From the NCBI GenBank assembly GCA_011523655.1, contig WTGH01000018.1, positions 124,001 through 188,000 on the forward strand: a DNA stretch of 64,000 nt, given 5' to 3'. How positions within the stretch are numbered: position 1 is the stretch's first letter; every line of letters starts with the position of its first letter. The stretch comes from Rhodospirillaceae bacterium (GTDB taxonomy: Bacteria > Pseudomonadota > Alphaproteobacteria > Bin65). A model generated the notes under the pieces. That model was not told the DNA's origin and ran no database searches. It saw only the letters and a program-made list of their open reading frames with translations. Shown piece by piece: positions 26,365 to 36,030 of the stretch. Made by a program: the position numbers and the translations under genes.

Positions 26365-27966
26365 ATGATTAACATTTCGCGCGGGCAGATGATCGCCGTG
26401 GCGTTCATCTGCCTGATGGGCTTGGCCTTTGCCATACCCAACGCGCTGGACAGGAAGTTTCTGGAAAAGGTTCCGGGCTGGCTGCCGAGCCAGACCTTCA
26501 ATCTCGGCCTCGACCTGCAGGGCGGAATTCACCTGCTCTATTCCGTCGATCTCAGCGACGTGATCAAGGACCGCATGCAGGATGTGCGCAAGCAGGTGCG
26601 CGCGATGTTCCGCAGCGCCGACTACCGGGTGAAATACCAGCGCCTCAGGGCGACGGACCGGCAGGTCACCTTCCGGCTGGTCGATCCGTCCCAGCAGGAC
26701 CTTGCGCGGCAGGCGCTGCGCGACGTGATTGCCGATCTCGGCGGCAGCGCCAATGCGCTGACCGGCGCCAGCGCCCATTACGAGTTCGAGTTCGACAACG
26801 GGCGCGGCACGATGCACCTGACCGAGACCGGCCGCACGGCGCTGGCCCGGCGGACGGTGGATCAGGCGATCGAAATCCTGCGCCAGCGGATCGACCCGAC
26901 TGGCGCCATCGACCCGATCATCCAGGCCCAGGGCGACGACCGCATCCTGATCCAGGTGCCGGGCGAGAAGGACCCGGAATCGCTGCGCCGGAAGATCGGC
27001 ACGACGGCGAAAATGACCTTCCACCTGCTGCATCCGTCGCTGGACGGAACGCAGACCGCCGAAGCGCCGCCCGGCTACTTTCTTGTCGACAGCGAGGACG
27101 GGTACCGGCAGCGCTACCTGCTGGTGGATGAGGTGGCGCTGGACGGCCAGCATATCGTCGACGCCAGCCAGTCGTTCCAGGACGGACGGCCCGTCGTGGC
27201 GTTCCGCTTCGATACCTCGGGCGCCCGCCAGTTCTGCAAGATCACCCAGGCCAATGTCGACAAGCCGTTCGCCATCGTCCTCGACAACAAGGTGATTTCC
27301 GCCCCGGTCATCCAGTCGGCGATCTGCGGCGGCTCGGGCATCATCACCGGCCGGTTCACCATCCAGTCGGCGAACGAACTGGCCCTGCTGCTTCGCGCCG
27401 GCGCCCTGCCAGCGCCGCTCAGCATCGAGGAACAGCGCCAGGTCGGCGCCGAACTGGGCCAGGATTCCATCGATGCCGGCAAGATCGCCTGCATCATCGG
27501 CCTGATCCTCGTCGTCGCCTTCGTGGTGATGGCCTATGGCCGGTTCGGCCTGTTCGCCAATGTCGCGCTGCTGACCAACCTGGTGCTGATCGCCGCGGCG
27601 CTCTCGCTGCTGCAGGCGACCCTCACCCTGCCGGGCATTGCCGGCATCGTGCTCACGATCGGCATGGCGGTCGACGCCAACGTGCTGATTTTCGAGCGCA
27701 TCCGCGAGGAAGTCCGCGCCGGGCGCACGCCGCTCTCGGCAATCGACACGGGCTACCGGCGCGCGCTCACCACCATCATCGACTCCAACCTGACGACCTT
27801 CATCGCCGCGCTGCTGCTGTTCCTGTTCGGCTCGGGCCCGGTGCAGGGTTTCGGCGTCACCCTGTCGATCGGGCTGGCGACCTCCATGTTCACGGCCATC
27901 ATGGTAACCCGGCTGCTGGTCGTCGGCTGGTGGCGGCGCTCCCGGCCCCGGGCCCTGCCAATCTAG
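26365..27966 (+). CDS. secD: Protein translocase subunit SecD
   Basis: A 533-residue RND-like membrane protein using the proton gradient to pull secreted proteins out of SecYEG. TM1 is at about residues 8-25, then LGLDLQGGIHLLYSVDL (D1 motif), the periplasmic P1 domain, and five C-terminal helices with GMAVDANVLIFERIREE, the proton-relay motif. The TAG stop begins a 60-bp tandem repeat. Unlike the usual alphaproteobacterial order, no secF follows; folE comes next. SecF must be encoded elsewhere or be lost. Confidence 0.95.
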   Translation: MINISRGQMIAVAFICLMGLAFAIPNALDRKFLEKVPGWLPSQTFNLGLDLQGGIHLLYSVDLSDVIKDRMQDVRKQVRAMFRSADYRVKYQRLRATDRQVTFRLVDPSQQDLARQALRDVIADLGGSANALTGASAHYEFEFDNGRGTMHLTETGRTALARRTVDQAIEILRQRIDPTGAIDPIIQAQGDDRILIQVPGEKDPESLRRKIGTTAKMTFHLLHPSLDGTQTAEAPPGYFLVDSEDGYRQRYLLVDEVALDGQHIVDASQSFQDGRPVVAFRFDTSGARQFCKITQANVDKPFAIVLDNKVISAPVIQSAICGGSGIITGRFTIQSANELALLLRAGALPAPLSIEEQRQVGAELGQDSIDAGKIACIIGLILVVAFVVMAYGRFGLFANVALLTNLVLIAAALSLLQATLTLPGIAGIVLTIGMAVDANVLIFERIREEVRAGRTPLSAIDTGYRRALTTIIDSNLTTFIAALLLFLFGSGPVQGFGVTLSIGLATSMFTAIMVTRLLVVGWWRRSRPRALPI

Positions 27967-28023
27967 CCGTGTTCGATCTAGCCGTGTTCGATCTAGCCGT
28001 GTTCGATCTAGCCGTGTTCGATC
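27964..28023 (+). repeat. 15-bp tandem repeat, four exact copies, starting at the secD stop codon
   Basis: The unit TAGCCGTGTTCGATC is present four times without change at 27964-27978, 27979-27993, 27994-28008 and 28009-28023. The first TAG is the secD stop, so each unit carries an in-frame TAG. The three extra copies lie in the secD-folE gap. Exact identity suggests recent expansion by slippage. Confidence 0.97.
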
Positions 28024-28111
28024 CCCCGACCGCTCCACCCGCCCCCGTCGACGGCGCCGGCCGGTTGCCGAGCCGCGGCGGTCGGTATGACCGCCCATCC
28101 GGGACATTGCC

Positions 28112-28717
28112 ATGAACGACAGTTCGCCCGCCGTCCGTCGCCCTTCACGCCCTTCACGCCGGGAAGCCGAAGCGGCGGTCCGCACCCTGCTGCAATGGAC
28201 CGGCGACGACCCGGACCGTGAAGGCCTGCTCGACACGCCGTCCCGAGTGGTCCGCGCCTATGAGGAGTTTTTCTCCGGCTATGCCGTCGATCCGGTGGAT
28301 TTCCTGAACCGGACCTTTTCCGAAACCGAAGGCTACGACGAGATCGTCGTGCTGCGCGATATCCGCGTCGAATCCCATTGCGAGCACCATATGGTGCCGA
28401 TCGTCGGCCGGGCCCATGTCGGCTATCTGCCGAAGAACCGGGTGGTCGGGATCAGCAAGATCGCCCGGCTGGTCGAAGCCTATGCCCGACGGCTGCAGAT
28501 CCAGGAAAAGCTGACGGCCCAGATCGCCAACACGATGCAGGAAGTGCTCGACCCGCGCGGCGTCGCCGTCGTCATCGAGGCGTCGCACCAATGCATGACG
28601 ACCCGCGGCGTGCACAAGTCGGGCGCGGCCATGGTGACGAGCCGGATGCTCGGCGCGTTCCGGGACGATCCGGCGACCCGGCGCGAGTTCCTGACCATGA
28701 TCGGGAACGGCGGCTAG
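28112..28717 (+). CDS. folE: GTP cyclohydrolase I
   Basis: A 201-residue T-fold enzyme opening GTP to dihydroneopterin triphosphate, the first step of folate synthesis. Zinc-site and catalytic motifs are present: [20 protein letters not shown] and [19 protein letters not shown], together with [16 protein letters not shown] near the N-terminus. The zinc cysteines and histidine are all kept, so this is the zinc-dependent IA type. The N-terminus contains a 9-bp direct duplication (CGCCCTTCA twice). Confidence 0.96.
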   Translation: MNDSSPAVRRPSRPSRREAEAAVRTLLQWTGDDPDREGLLDTPSRVVRAYEEFFSGYAVDPVDFLNRTFSETEGYDEIVVLRDIRVESHCEHHMVPIVGRAHVGYLPKNRVVGISKIARLVEAYARRLQIQEKLTAQIANTMQEVLDPRGVAVVIEASHQCMTTRGVHKSGAAMVTSRMLGAFRDDPATRREFLTMIGNGG

Positions 28718-28865
28718 GCCGAAGCGCCCCGCACCGCCGATACACCGGCCGGCCGGACCCGCTTTGCCCGCCACGCAGGGCAGCGTATAGTCCGGGCCGC
28801 ACAGGCGGCTCCGGCGGGGCGAAGCGGCCGGGCCGACTTCGACCTCTTTCGAAAACGGGCTCCAC

Positions 28866-30311
28866 TTGCTGGATCTTCGACCGGTCTTCTTCATTTGCGG
28901 CGTGCTGCTGGCGATTCTCGCCGTCATCATGCTCGTGCCCGTCGCGGCGGATCTCTCCACGCGCGACGAGGACTGGAGCGCCTTCGTCAAGGCCTCCGGG
29001 GTCACGCTGTTCGTCGGCATCTCGCTGATCCTGGCGAACCGGGCCGAGGGCTTCCGGCTCAACCTGCGCCAGGCCTTCGCCTTCACCGGGCTGAGCTGGC
29101 TGATTATCGCGGCCTTTTCGGCCCTGCCCTTCGCCTTCTCCAAGCTCGAGTTGTCCTATACCGACGCGTTCTTCGAATCGATGTCGGGCATCACGACGAC
29201 AGGGGCCACGGTCATCATCGGCCTGGACAATGCGCCGCCCGGCATTCTGCTGTGGCGGTCGATCCTGCAATGGCTCGGCGGCATCGGCATCATCGTTTTC
29301 GCGCTGGCCTTTCTGCCGGTGCTGCGCGTCGGCGGCATGCAGCTGTTCCGGACCGAAGCCTTCGAGACGCCGGAGAAGGTGCTGCCGCGGGCGGCCCAGC
29401 TCGCCGCCGGGATCGGCGGCGTCTATATCGCCCTTACCTTCCTTACCGCGGTCGTGCTGTGGGGCGCACAGATGGCGCCGTTCGATGCCGTGAACCATGC
29501 CATGACGAGCATCGCCACCGGCGGCTTCTCGACCCGCGACGCCTCGATCGGGGCCTATCCGCCGTCGATCCAGTGGATCCTGTTCGTCGCGATGATCATC
29601 GGCAGCCTGCCGTTCGTCTTCTATATCGACGCCGTGCGCGGCCGCGTCAGTCCGCTGGCGAAGGACAGCCAGGTTCGTGTGTTTCTGGGCGTTCTGGCCG
29701 TGGCCATCCTGCTGGTCTTCCTGTGGCTGGTCTTCGATCGCGGCGAGGGCATGGGCGCGGCCCTTACCAAGGCGGCGTTCAACGTGACCTCCGTCATGAC
29801 CGGCACCGGCTATTCCACCGAAGGCTTCGACAAATGGGGGCCGTTCCCCTTCGCCATGTTCTTTCTGCTGATGTTCATCGGCGGCTGCGCCGGATCGACG
29901 ACCTGCGGCATCAAGATCTTCCGCTTCCAGGTGGCCTATGCGGTGGGCCGTGTCCAGATTTCGCGCCTCATGCAGCCGCGCGGCGTGTTCATCCCCTATT
30001 ACAACCGCCGGCCGATCACCGATGAAATTTCCCAGTCGGTCATGGGCTTCCTGCTGTTCTTCGTGTTGTCCTACGGGGTTCTGGCCCTGCTGCTCGGAAT
30101 GACCGGACTGGACCCGATCACCGCCCTGTCCGGCGCGGCCAGCGCCATCGCAAACGTCGGCCCCGGCCTGGGGCCGATCATCGGGCCGGACAGCAGCTAC
30201 ACCGGCCTGAACGACACGGCAAAATGGCTGCTCGCGGCGGGCATGCTGATTGGCCGGCTGGAGATATTTGCGGTATTGGTGCTGTTCCTCCCGTCCTTCT
30301 GGAAGGAGTAG
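28866..30311 (+). CDS. trkH: TrkH-family K+ uptake membrane protein
   Basis: A 481-residue potassium transporter subunit of the Trk/Ktr/HKT superfamily. The four P-loop filters are visible: SMSGITTTGAT, SIATGGFSTRD, VTSVMTGTGYSTE and AIANVGPGLGP. TrkH works with the NAD-binding TrkA, not found here. The start is TTG 28866, as no ATG precedes TM1. Its last codons (GGAAGGAG) double as the ribosome-binding site of the next gene. Confidence 0.92.
   Translation: MLDLRPVFFICGVLLAILAVIMLVPVAADLSTRDEDWSAFVKASGVTLFVGISLILANRAEGFRLNLRQAFAFTGLSWLIIAAFSALPFAFSKLELSYTDAFFESMSGITTTGATVIIGLDNAPPGILLWRSILQWLGGIGIIVFALAFLPVLRVGGMQLFRTEAFETPEKVLPRAAQLAAGIGGVYIALTFLTAVVLWGAQMAPFDAVNHAMTSIATGGFSTRDASIGAYPPSIQWILFVAMIIGSLPFVFYIDAVRGRVSPLAKDSQVRVFLGVLAVAILLVFLWLVFDRGEGMGAALTKAAFNVTSVMTGTGYSTEGFDKWGPFPFAMFFLLMFIGGCAGSTTCGIKIFRFQVAYAVGRVQISRLMQPRGVFIPYYNRRPITDEISQSVMGFLLFFVLSYGVLALLLGMTGLDPITALSGAASAIANVGPGLGPIIGPDSSYTGLNDTAKWLLAAGMLIGRLEIFAVLVLFLPSFWKE
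30301..30308 (+). promoter_or_regulatory. Shine-Dalgarno GGAAGGAG ahead of a CTG start (argE)
   Basis: GGAAGGAG ends seven bases before CTG 30316. No ATG, GTG or TTG in the argE frame fits the conserved N-terminus, so this strong site is the main support for initiation at CTG. It lies inside the 3' end of trkH. Confidence 0.7.
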
Positions 30312-30315
30312 TCCG

Positions 30316-31512
30316 CTGACTGCGACCCTGGCCGAAATCCGGTCGATCCTCGACACCATCGTCGGCTTCGATACGACGTCGTCGAAATCCAACATGCCGA
30401 TGCTCGACTGGATCCGGGATTATCTGGACGGCCTCGGCATCGAGAGCCAGCTCGCGCCGGGCGCCGACGAAACCAAGGCGAACCTGTACGCGACGATCCG
30501 CGGAAACGGGGCCGCGGGCGGCGGCGTGGCCCTCTCCGGCCATACCGACGTGGTCCCCGTCGCCGGCCAGGACTGGTCGACCGACCCCTTCGAACTGACC
30601 GAACGGGACGGCAAACTCTACGGCCGCGGCACGGCGGACATGAAGGGCTTCATCGCCATCGCGCTCGCCATGGCGCCGGCCCTGAAGGCCGCGGACCTCA
30701 GGACGCCGGTCCATTTCGCCTTTTCCTTCGACGAGGAGGTCGGCTGCAAGGGCGTGCCGCACCTGATCGAGCGGCTGGGCCGGGACCTGCCGAAACCCGC
30801 GCTCGTCCTGGTCGGCGAGCCGACCTCGATGCGCGTCGTCGACGGCCACAAGGGCATCGCGGCGATGCAGACGACCGTCACCGGCCTGGAGGCCCATTCC
30901 AGCCGGCCGCACGAGGCGGTAAGCGCCGTCGTCTGCGCCCTGAGGGTCATCCGGAAAATCGAAGACATCCTGGACGGCCTGCGCCGGGCCGGGCGGACCG
31001 ACGACGGATTCACGCCGCCCTGGACGACCTTCAACATCGGCGTCATCGAAGGCGGCAGCGCGGTCAACATCGTGCCCCGCCATTGCCGGTTCGATTGGGA
31101 GTTCCGCCCGATTCCCGGCGTGCGGACGGAAGAGGTGCTGGAACCGCTGAACGACTATGTCCGCGGCGAACTGCTGCCGGAAATGCAGGCGGTCTCGCCG
31201 GACGCGACTATCGAAACCGCCGTCATGGCCCTGTCGCCGGCGATGCAGGCGGGCGCGGCCTCTCCGGCGGTGGCGCTGGCGCGCAAGCTGACCGGGGCCA
31301 ACCACACCGAGAAGGTCGCCTACGGCACCGAGGCCGGCCTGTTCGAGGATGCGGACATCCCGGCTGTCGTGTGCGGCCCCGGCGACATCGCCCAGGCCCA
31401 CAAGCCGGACGAGTTCATCGAAATCGCCCAGCTCGAAGCCGGCGCCTGCTATGTCGAGCGGCTGGTCGAATGGGCGGCGGCGGACGGGAACATCGCCGCG
31501 CTGGCCGGTTGA
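30316..31512 (+). CDS. argE: Acetylornithine deacetylase
   Basis: A 398-residue M20-family zinc hydrolase converting N-acetylornithine to ornithine. Metal-site motifs are LSGHTDVVPVAGQ, YGRGTADMKGF, FSFDEEVGCKG and VGEPTSMRVV, with AQAHKPDEFIE near the end. The dimerisation domain lies in the middle. The start is unusual: CTG 30316, seven bases after GGAAGGAG and five bases after the trkH stop; the first in-frame ATG would remove over 30 conserved residues. argF and argD lie 2-4 kb away on the other strand. A succinyl-diaminopimelate desuccinylase is a distant alternative. Confidence 0.9.
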   Translation: MTATLAEIRSILDTIVGFDTTSSKSNMPMLDWIRDYLDGLGIESQLAPGADETKANLYATIRGNGAAGGGVALSGHTDVVPVAGQDWSTDPFELTERDGKLYGRGTADMKGFIAIALAMAPALKAADLRTPVHFAFSFDEEVGCKGVPHLIERLGRDLPKPALVLVGEPTSMRVVDGHKGIAAMQTTVTGLEAHSSRPHEAVSAVVCALRVIRKIEDILDGLRRAGRTDDGFTPPWTTFNIGVIEGGSAVNIVPRHCRFDWEFRPIPGVRTEEVLEPLNDYVRGELLPEMQAVSPDATIETAVMALSPAMQAGAASPAVALARKLTGANHTEKVAYGTEAGLFEDADIPAVVCGPGDIAQAHKPDEFIEIAQLEAGACYVERLVEWAAADGNIAALAG

Positions 31513-31554
31513 GCGCGCGGCTGCTGCGCGGACTGCCCGGTAGCATTCGGCTCG

Positions 31555-32424
31555 ATGACCTCGGCGGACAACTTTCCCGGGACCGGCATCGGAGCTTCGG
31601 CGGCGCCGCAGGCGACCGAGACGGTTCTTGGCGTCCGGATGCCGGCGCGCCAGCCGAAACCGCGGGACCGCGGCCTGACCATGATGATCGACTGGGGCCT
31701 GCCGCCCCTGCACCAGGCGGATATCGTGAAGACGGCCGGCCCGTTCATCGACATGGCGAAGATCGCGGGAAGCATCGCGGGGCTGATGGACGAAGCGGTC
31801 CTGCGCGAAAAGCTGCGCCTCTACCGCGAGGCGGACATCAGCACATCCCAGGGCGGGCTGTTCGTGGAACTGGCGGTCATGCAGGGCCGGGTGCAGGCCC
31901 TGTTCGAGAGCCTGGCCCGACTCGGCTTCGACGCCGTCGAGGTTTCCGACAATCTGCTCGACTGGAGCCTCGAAGAGAAAAGGCGGGTCATTGCCTCGGC
32001 GCGCGAGGATTTCGGCTTTCGCGTTCTCGGCGAGGTCGGCAAGAAGGAAGGGACGCTCACCGACAGCGAGGTCCTGGCCGATCTCGACGCCTGTTTCGAA
32101 GCCGGCGCCGCGCTGGTGTTCCTCGAAGCCTACGAGTTCTTTTCCGGCGAGCGCATCCGGGCAGACCTGATCCGGTCCATCGCGCAGCGGTTCGGCCTCG
32201 AAAGGGTCATTTTCGAGCTGCCGGTCGTGATCCTTCCGGGCGTCAGCCGGGAATTCAAGCACAGGGTGACCGCGTGGCTGGTCAGGGAGCTCGGGACGGA
32301 GGTCAATCTCGCCAATCTCGAATGGGATGAAATCTGGATCGCAGAAATGACGCGCCGCGGCGCCGGCGGCGACACCTCCCATCCCGGCGGCGCTTACCGC
32401 CTGACCGATCCCGGCGAGTCGTGA
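31555..32424 (+). CDS. Phosphosulfolactate synthase (ComA-like)
   Basis: A 289-residue TIM-barrel protein with the ComA pattern: KPRDRGLTMMIDWGLPPLHQ, the TAGPFIDMAKIAGS segment, EVSDNLLDWSLEEKRRVI, VLGEVGKKEGT and FLEAYEFFSGE. Archaeal ComA adds sulfite to phosphoenolpyruvate, the first step to coenzyme M. Bacterial homologues occur sporadically, and the natural product is often unknown. No comB, comC or other sulfonate genes lie here. It follows argE by 42 bp on the same strand, perhaps by chance. Confidence 0.82.
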   Translation: MTSADNFPGTGIGASAAPQATETVLGVRMPARQPKPRDRGLTMMIDWGLPPLHQADIVKTAGPFIDMAKIAGSIAGLMDEAVLREKLRLYREADISTSQGGLFVELAVMQGRVQALFESLARLGFDAVEVSDNLLDWSLEEKRRVIASAREDFGFRVLGEVGKKEGTLTDSEVLADLDACFEAGAALVFLEAYEFFSGERIRADLIRSIAQRFGLERVIFELPVVILPGVSREFKHRVTAWLVRELGTEVNLANLEWDEIWIAEMTRRGAGGDTSHPGGAYRLTDPGES

Positions 32425-32467
32425 CCGCAGGGATCGAACCCGTCCTCCGGTGCCGGGCGGCGGCGTC

Positions 32468-33469
32468 TCAGGCCGCGCTTCTCGCTCCCGCTTCCGACCT
32501 GAGCAGGGCCAGCGCCGCCTCGTCGTAGCGCCGGGTCCGGCTGCAGAACTGGCAGGAGACGGTCACGGCGCCGTCGACGATCATCGAGTCCAGCTCGTCC
32601 GCGTCCAGCATGCGCAATGCGTTCTCCGCCCGGTCGTCGGAGCAGCGGCACTGGTCGCGCAACGGCTGCGGCCCGAAGACCCGGATGCCGTCTTCGTGGA
32701 ACAGGCGGAACAGGAGGTTCTCCGGAGCGACGTCGGGGGCCAGCGCCTCGTCGTTGCGGACGGTGCCGAGCAGGATGGCGATGCGCCGCCAGTCGTCGTC
32801 CCGCCGCTCCTCGTCCGCATGGCCGCTGTCGTCCGCCTTCGGTTCTCTGCCGAAGCCGCCGGTCAGCGGCACGCGCTGGATCATCAGGGCGGAGGCCTGC
32901 CAGCCGCCGCCGCCGGGGCGGCCGACGCCGAGGCGCAGCAGGGTCTCGATCTGCTCGGACTGCCGGAAATAATGCTGGGCGCACTCGGTCAGCGTCGCCC
33001 CCGCCAGGTCCACGATACCCTGATAGCGCTCCATGTCCGGGCCCTGGTCGACCGTGAAGGCGAGGTGGCCGGCGCCCAGGATTCGCGGCACCGGGCCGTC
33101 GGGTGCGGCCGGTCCCAGCGCGGCGTAGGCGGCGGCGTCGACCTCGGCGTAACCGCGCAGGTCGCCGTCCGAGGTGACATCGCACACCATCATGCCGACC
33201 GGCCCGTCGCCCTTGGCCTGCAGGGTGAAGACGCCATCGTATTTCAGCGTGCCGGCCAGCACGGCGGCAAGCGCAAGCGCCTCGCCCAGCAGGTCGGCGA
33301 CCGGCGGCGGATAGTCGTGGCGCGACAGGATGGCGTCGATCGCGGGGCCGAGCCGGACCGCCCGGCCGCGCAGGTTGGCGCGCTCCAGCCGGAACGGAAT
33401 CAGGATATCGGTCTGCGGCCCCCCCTGCAGCTCCCGGACGGCGGACTCTGCCGGGCCGCCCTCCGTCAT
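32468..33469 (-). CDS. hslO: 33-kDa redox-regulated chaperone Hsp33
   Basis: A 333-residue holdase activated by oxidation. The C-terminal zinc switch is present as QCRCSDDR (CxC) and [11 protein letters not shown] (CxxC). The N-terminal domain contains [20 protein letters not shown] and the [20 protein letters not shown] block. Start ATG 33469 overlaps the argF stop (ATGA); the open frame extends further upstream but lies within argF. Co-expression with argD and argF is common in alphaproteobacteria. Confidence 0.95.
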   Translation of the reverse strand: MTEGGPAESAVRELQGGPQTDILIPFRLERANLRGRAVRLGPAIDAILSRHDYPPPVADLLGEALALAAVLAGTLKYDGVFTLQAKGDGPVGMMVCDVTSDGDLRGYAEVDAAAYAALGPAAPDGPVPRILGAGHLAFTVDQGPDMERYQGIVDLAGATLTECAQHYFRQSEQIETLLRLGVGRPGGGGWQASALMIQRVPLTGGFGREPKADDSGHADEERRDDDWRRIAILLGTVRNDEALAPDVAPENLLFRLFHEDGIRVFGPQPLRDQCRCSDDRAENALRMLDADELDSMIVDGAVTVSCQFCSRTRRYDEAALALLRSEAGARSAA

Positions 33470-34467
33470 GGCGCCGGTTCCAGCAGGTCGGGCGCCAGCG
33501 CCCAGAGCAGGATGCCCTTCTGGGCATGCAGCCGGTTTTCCGCCTCGTCCCACACGACGGACTGCGGCCCGTCGATCACCGCGGCGGTGACCTCTTCGCC
33601 GCGATGGGCCGGCAGGCAGTGCATGAAGATGGCGTCGTCCCCGGCGTGGGCCATCATCGCGCTGTCGACCCGATAGGGCGCCAGCAGATTGTGATGGTCA
33701 GCGGCGCCGGTATCGCCCATGGAAATCCAGACATCGGTCACGACGCAGTCGGCGCCCGAAACCGCCGCCACGGGATCGGCGGTCACATGCACCCGTGCGC
33801 CGCGCGCCGCGGCCCATGCCATGACATCGGACGGCGGCGGTAGTTCCGCCGGCGTCGCCAGCCGCAATTCGAACCCGAATTGCACCGCCGCGTGGATCCA
33901 CGAGGTCGCCATATTGTTGCCGTCGCCGCTCCAGGCGACCGCCTTGCCCGCGATCGGGCCGCGATGCTCCTCGAAGGTCATCACGTCGGCCATGATCTGG
34001 CAGGGATGGGTGCGGTCGGTCAGCCCGTTGATGACCGGCACGTCGGCGTTGGCCGCCAGTTCGAGCAGCTTCTCTTCCCTGGTGCAGCGCAGCATGATGG
34101 CGTCGACATAGCGCGAGAGCACGCGCGCCGTGTCGGCCACCGTCTCGCCGCGGCCGAGCTGGCTGCTCTCCCGCTCCAGCACGATGGCGTCGCCGCCGAG
34201 CTGCCTGACGGCCTGCTCGAACGAGACGCGGGTCCGCGTGGACGGCTTCTCGAAGATCATCGCGAGCGTCTTGCCGGCCAGCGGGCGCGCCGGCCGGTCG
34301 CCCGCCTGCCCGGCGGCCTTCAGCCGCTTCCCCGTCTCGACGATGCGGCGCAGGTCGGCCTGCCCGACCAGGTCGAGATCGAGAAAATGCCGGGCGCCGG
34401 CAGCCGCAATCGCGGTGCGGTCCAGCCCCGGAGCAACGCCCGTGTCAGGCCCCGAATCAGGCAACAT
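33466..34467 (-). CDS. argF: Ornithine carbamoyltransferase
   Basis: A 333-residue enzyme forming citrulline from ornithine and carbamoyl phosphate. The motifs [16 protein letters not shown] (carbamoyl-phosphate binding), [14 protein letters not shown], and [16 protein letters not shown] (ornithine side) are complete. The first 25 residues form a loose leader; ATG 34467 overlaps the end of argD by 11 bases. A downstream in-frame start would also be compatible with the fold. Confidence 0.95.
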   Translation of the reverse strand: MLPDSGPDTGVAPGLDRTAIAAAGARHFLDLDLVGQADLRRIVETGKRLKAAGQAGDRPARPLAGKTLAMIFEKPSTRTRVSFEQAVRQLGGDAIVLERESSQLGRGETVADTARVLSRYVDAIMLRCTREEKLLELAANADVPVINGLTDRTHPCQIMADVMTFEEHRGPIAGKAVAWSGDGNNMATSWIHAAVQFGFELRLATPAELPPPSDVMAWAAARGARVHVTADPVAAVSGADCVVTDVWISMGDTGAADHHNLLAPYRVDSAMMAHAGDDAIFMHCLPAHRGEEVTAAVIDGPQSVVWDEAENRLHAQKGILLWALAPDLLEPAP

Positions 34468-35653
34468 CCCGCTCTTCGGCCATCAGTTCCTCCGCCGCGG
34501 CGCGCAGCAGGGCGACGGCCTCGTCGATCTCCTCGCGCCCGATGATCAGCGGCGGCGCCATGCGCACGACGTTCTCGCCCGCCGCGACCGTAAGCAGGCC
34601 GCGCTCGCGGACGAAATCGACCACCTGGCGGGTTTCCAGATTGTCGGCCAGCTTCAGCCCGGCCATCAGGCCGCGGCCGCGCGCCTCGACGTAGACCTCG
34701 GGATAATCGGCGACCAGCGCCCGCAGTTCGGCGTGCAGCGCCTCGCCCTGGACGCGGACATTTTCGAGGAAGCCTGGCGCGGTGAGCACATCCCAGACCG
34801 CATTGGCCACCGCCATGGCGAGCGGGTTGCCGCCATAGGTCGAGCCGTGGGTGCCGGCGGTCATGCCCTTGGCCGCCTCTTCCGTCGCCAGGCAGGCGCC
34901 GACCGGGAAGCCGCCGCCCATGCCCTTGGCGGTCGCCATGATGTCGGGCGTCATGTCCGACCATTCGTGGGCGAAGAGCCGGCCGGTCCGGCCGTTGCCG
35001 CACTGGACCTCGTCGAGCATGACCAGGAGGCCGAATTCGTCGGCGGTCTCGCGGACAGCCTCGAGGAACCCGTCCGGCGCCGGGCGGTAGCCGCCCTCGC
35101 CCTGGATCGGCTCGAACAGGATGCCGCCGGTCTCGTCGTCGATCGCGTCGCGCAGCTCGTTCATGTTGCCGAAGGCGACGTGCCGGAAGCCCTGGACCGC
35201 CGGGCCGAAGCCATCGATATGGCTTTCCTGGCCACCGGCGAAGATGGTCGCCAGGGTCCGGCCGTGGAACGCGCCCCTCATGCAGACGATCCCGGTCTTG
35301 TGCGGGTTGCCGTTCGCATGATGGTATTTGCGGATCATCTTGATGCCGAGTTCGACGGCCTCCGAGCCCGAATTGCCGAAGAAGACGGTGTCGGCGAAGG
35401 TGTCGCGCACGAACTTCTCGCCCATCTCCTGCTGGCCGGGGATGGTGAAGATGTTCGAGCAGTGCCAGAACTTCCGCCCCTGCTCGATAAGCGCCTCGAC
35501 CAGCGCCGGATGGCTGTGGCCCAGGCAGGTCACGGCGATGCCGCTGGCGAAGTCCAGGAATCGTCGGCCGTCGGTGCTGTAAAGGTAGGGGCCTTCACCG
35601 CGCTCGAAAGCGATGTCCGTCCGCCGGTAGGTCGGCATGAGGGCCGGGATCAC
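34457..35653 (-). CDS. argD: Acetylornithine aminotransferase
   Basis: A 398-residue class III PLP aminotransferase converting N-acetylglutamate semialdehyde to N-acetylornithine. Seen: [38 protein letters not shown], the [13 protein letters not shown] segment, [12 protein letters not shown] and the PLP-lysine region [23 protein letters not shown] 35653 is chosen because GGAGACAGG stands just upstream; the open frame before it has no conserved sequence. It may also act in lysine synthesis, as is usual for ArgD. First gene of argD-argF-hslO. Confidence 0.94.
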   Translation of the reverse strand: MIPALMPTYRRTDIAFERGEGPYLYSTDGRRFLDFASGIAVTCLGHSHPALVEALIEQGRKFWHCSNIFTIPGQQEMGEKFVRDTFADTVFFGNSGSEAVELGIKMIRKYHHANGNPHKTGIVCMRGAFHGRTLATIFAGGQESHIDGFGPAVQGFRHVAFGNMNELRDAIDDETGGILFEPIQGEGGYRPAPDGFLEAVRETADEFGLLVMLDEVQCGNGRTGRLFAHEWSDMTPDIMATAKGMGGGFPVGACLATEEAAKGMTAGTHGSTYGGNPLAMAVANAVWDVLTAPGFLENVRVQGEALHAELRALVADYPEVYVEARGRGLMAGLKLADNLETRQVVDFVRERGLLTVAAGENVVRMAPPLIIGREEIDEAVALLRAAAEELMAEERDVA

Positions 35654-35845
35654 GATCCTGTCTCCTTCTCGGTTGGGCCGGCGTCCGGTGTCTGCCGGGC
35701 GCCGGGCGGGCAAAGCCTGCCGCAAAAGCAAACGACGACGCCTCTCCCGTTCCGGAAAAACGCCGTCCGCTCATCCTGGCAGGCGATTCAACGCCGCGGG
35801 ATATAAGGCGAAGCGCAAAAAAAGGCGAGTCGGCGCGATGGCGCG

Positions 35846-36003
35846 CCCTTCGATACGCCCCGCCCCTTCGACTTCGCTCAGGGCAAGCCCTTCGATACGC
35901 CCCGGATAAAATCCGGGGCTACTCAGGGTGAGGGAGAGAATTGGGTATTTCGCACAATTCCCCTCATCCCGAGTAGGCGCGGCAGCGCCGTATCGAGGGA
36001 CGC
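35846..36003. repeat. Intergenic double-hairpin repeat, family A copy 2
   Basis: This copy has a partly duplicated left arm: CCCTTCGATACGCCCC occurs twice, around an insert with CTTCGACTTCGCTCAGGG. The inner hairpin CCCCGGATAAAATCCGGGG and the arms CTACTCAGGGTGAGGG and CCCTCATCCCGAGTAGG match the family; it ends CGTATCGAGGG. It lies between the argD start region and the 3' end of the monooxygenase gene. The remainder of the gap 35654-35845 shows no gene. Confidence 0.85.
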
Positions 36004-36030
36004 GTTGCCGTGCGCCGCCGCCTGTGCCGG

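Noticed and set aside
27964..28023. Tandem units considered as a CRISPR array
   Set aside because: Units of 15 bp are directly adjacent without spacers; no cas genes are present.
27930..28115. 61-codon frame through the secD repeat (LAVFD repeated)
   Set aside because: It exists only because a 15-bp unit keeps phase; no start signal and no conservation are expected.
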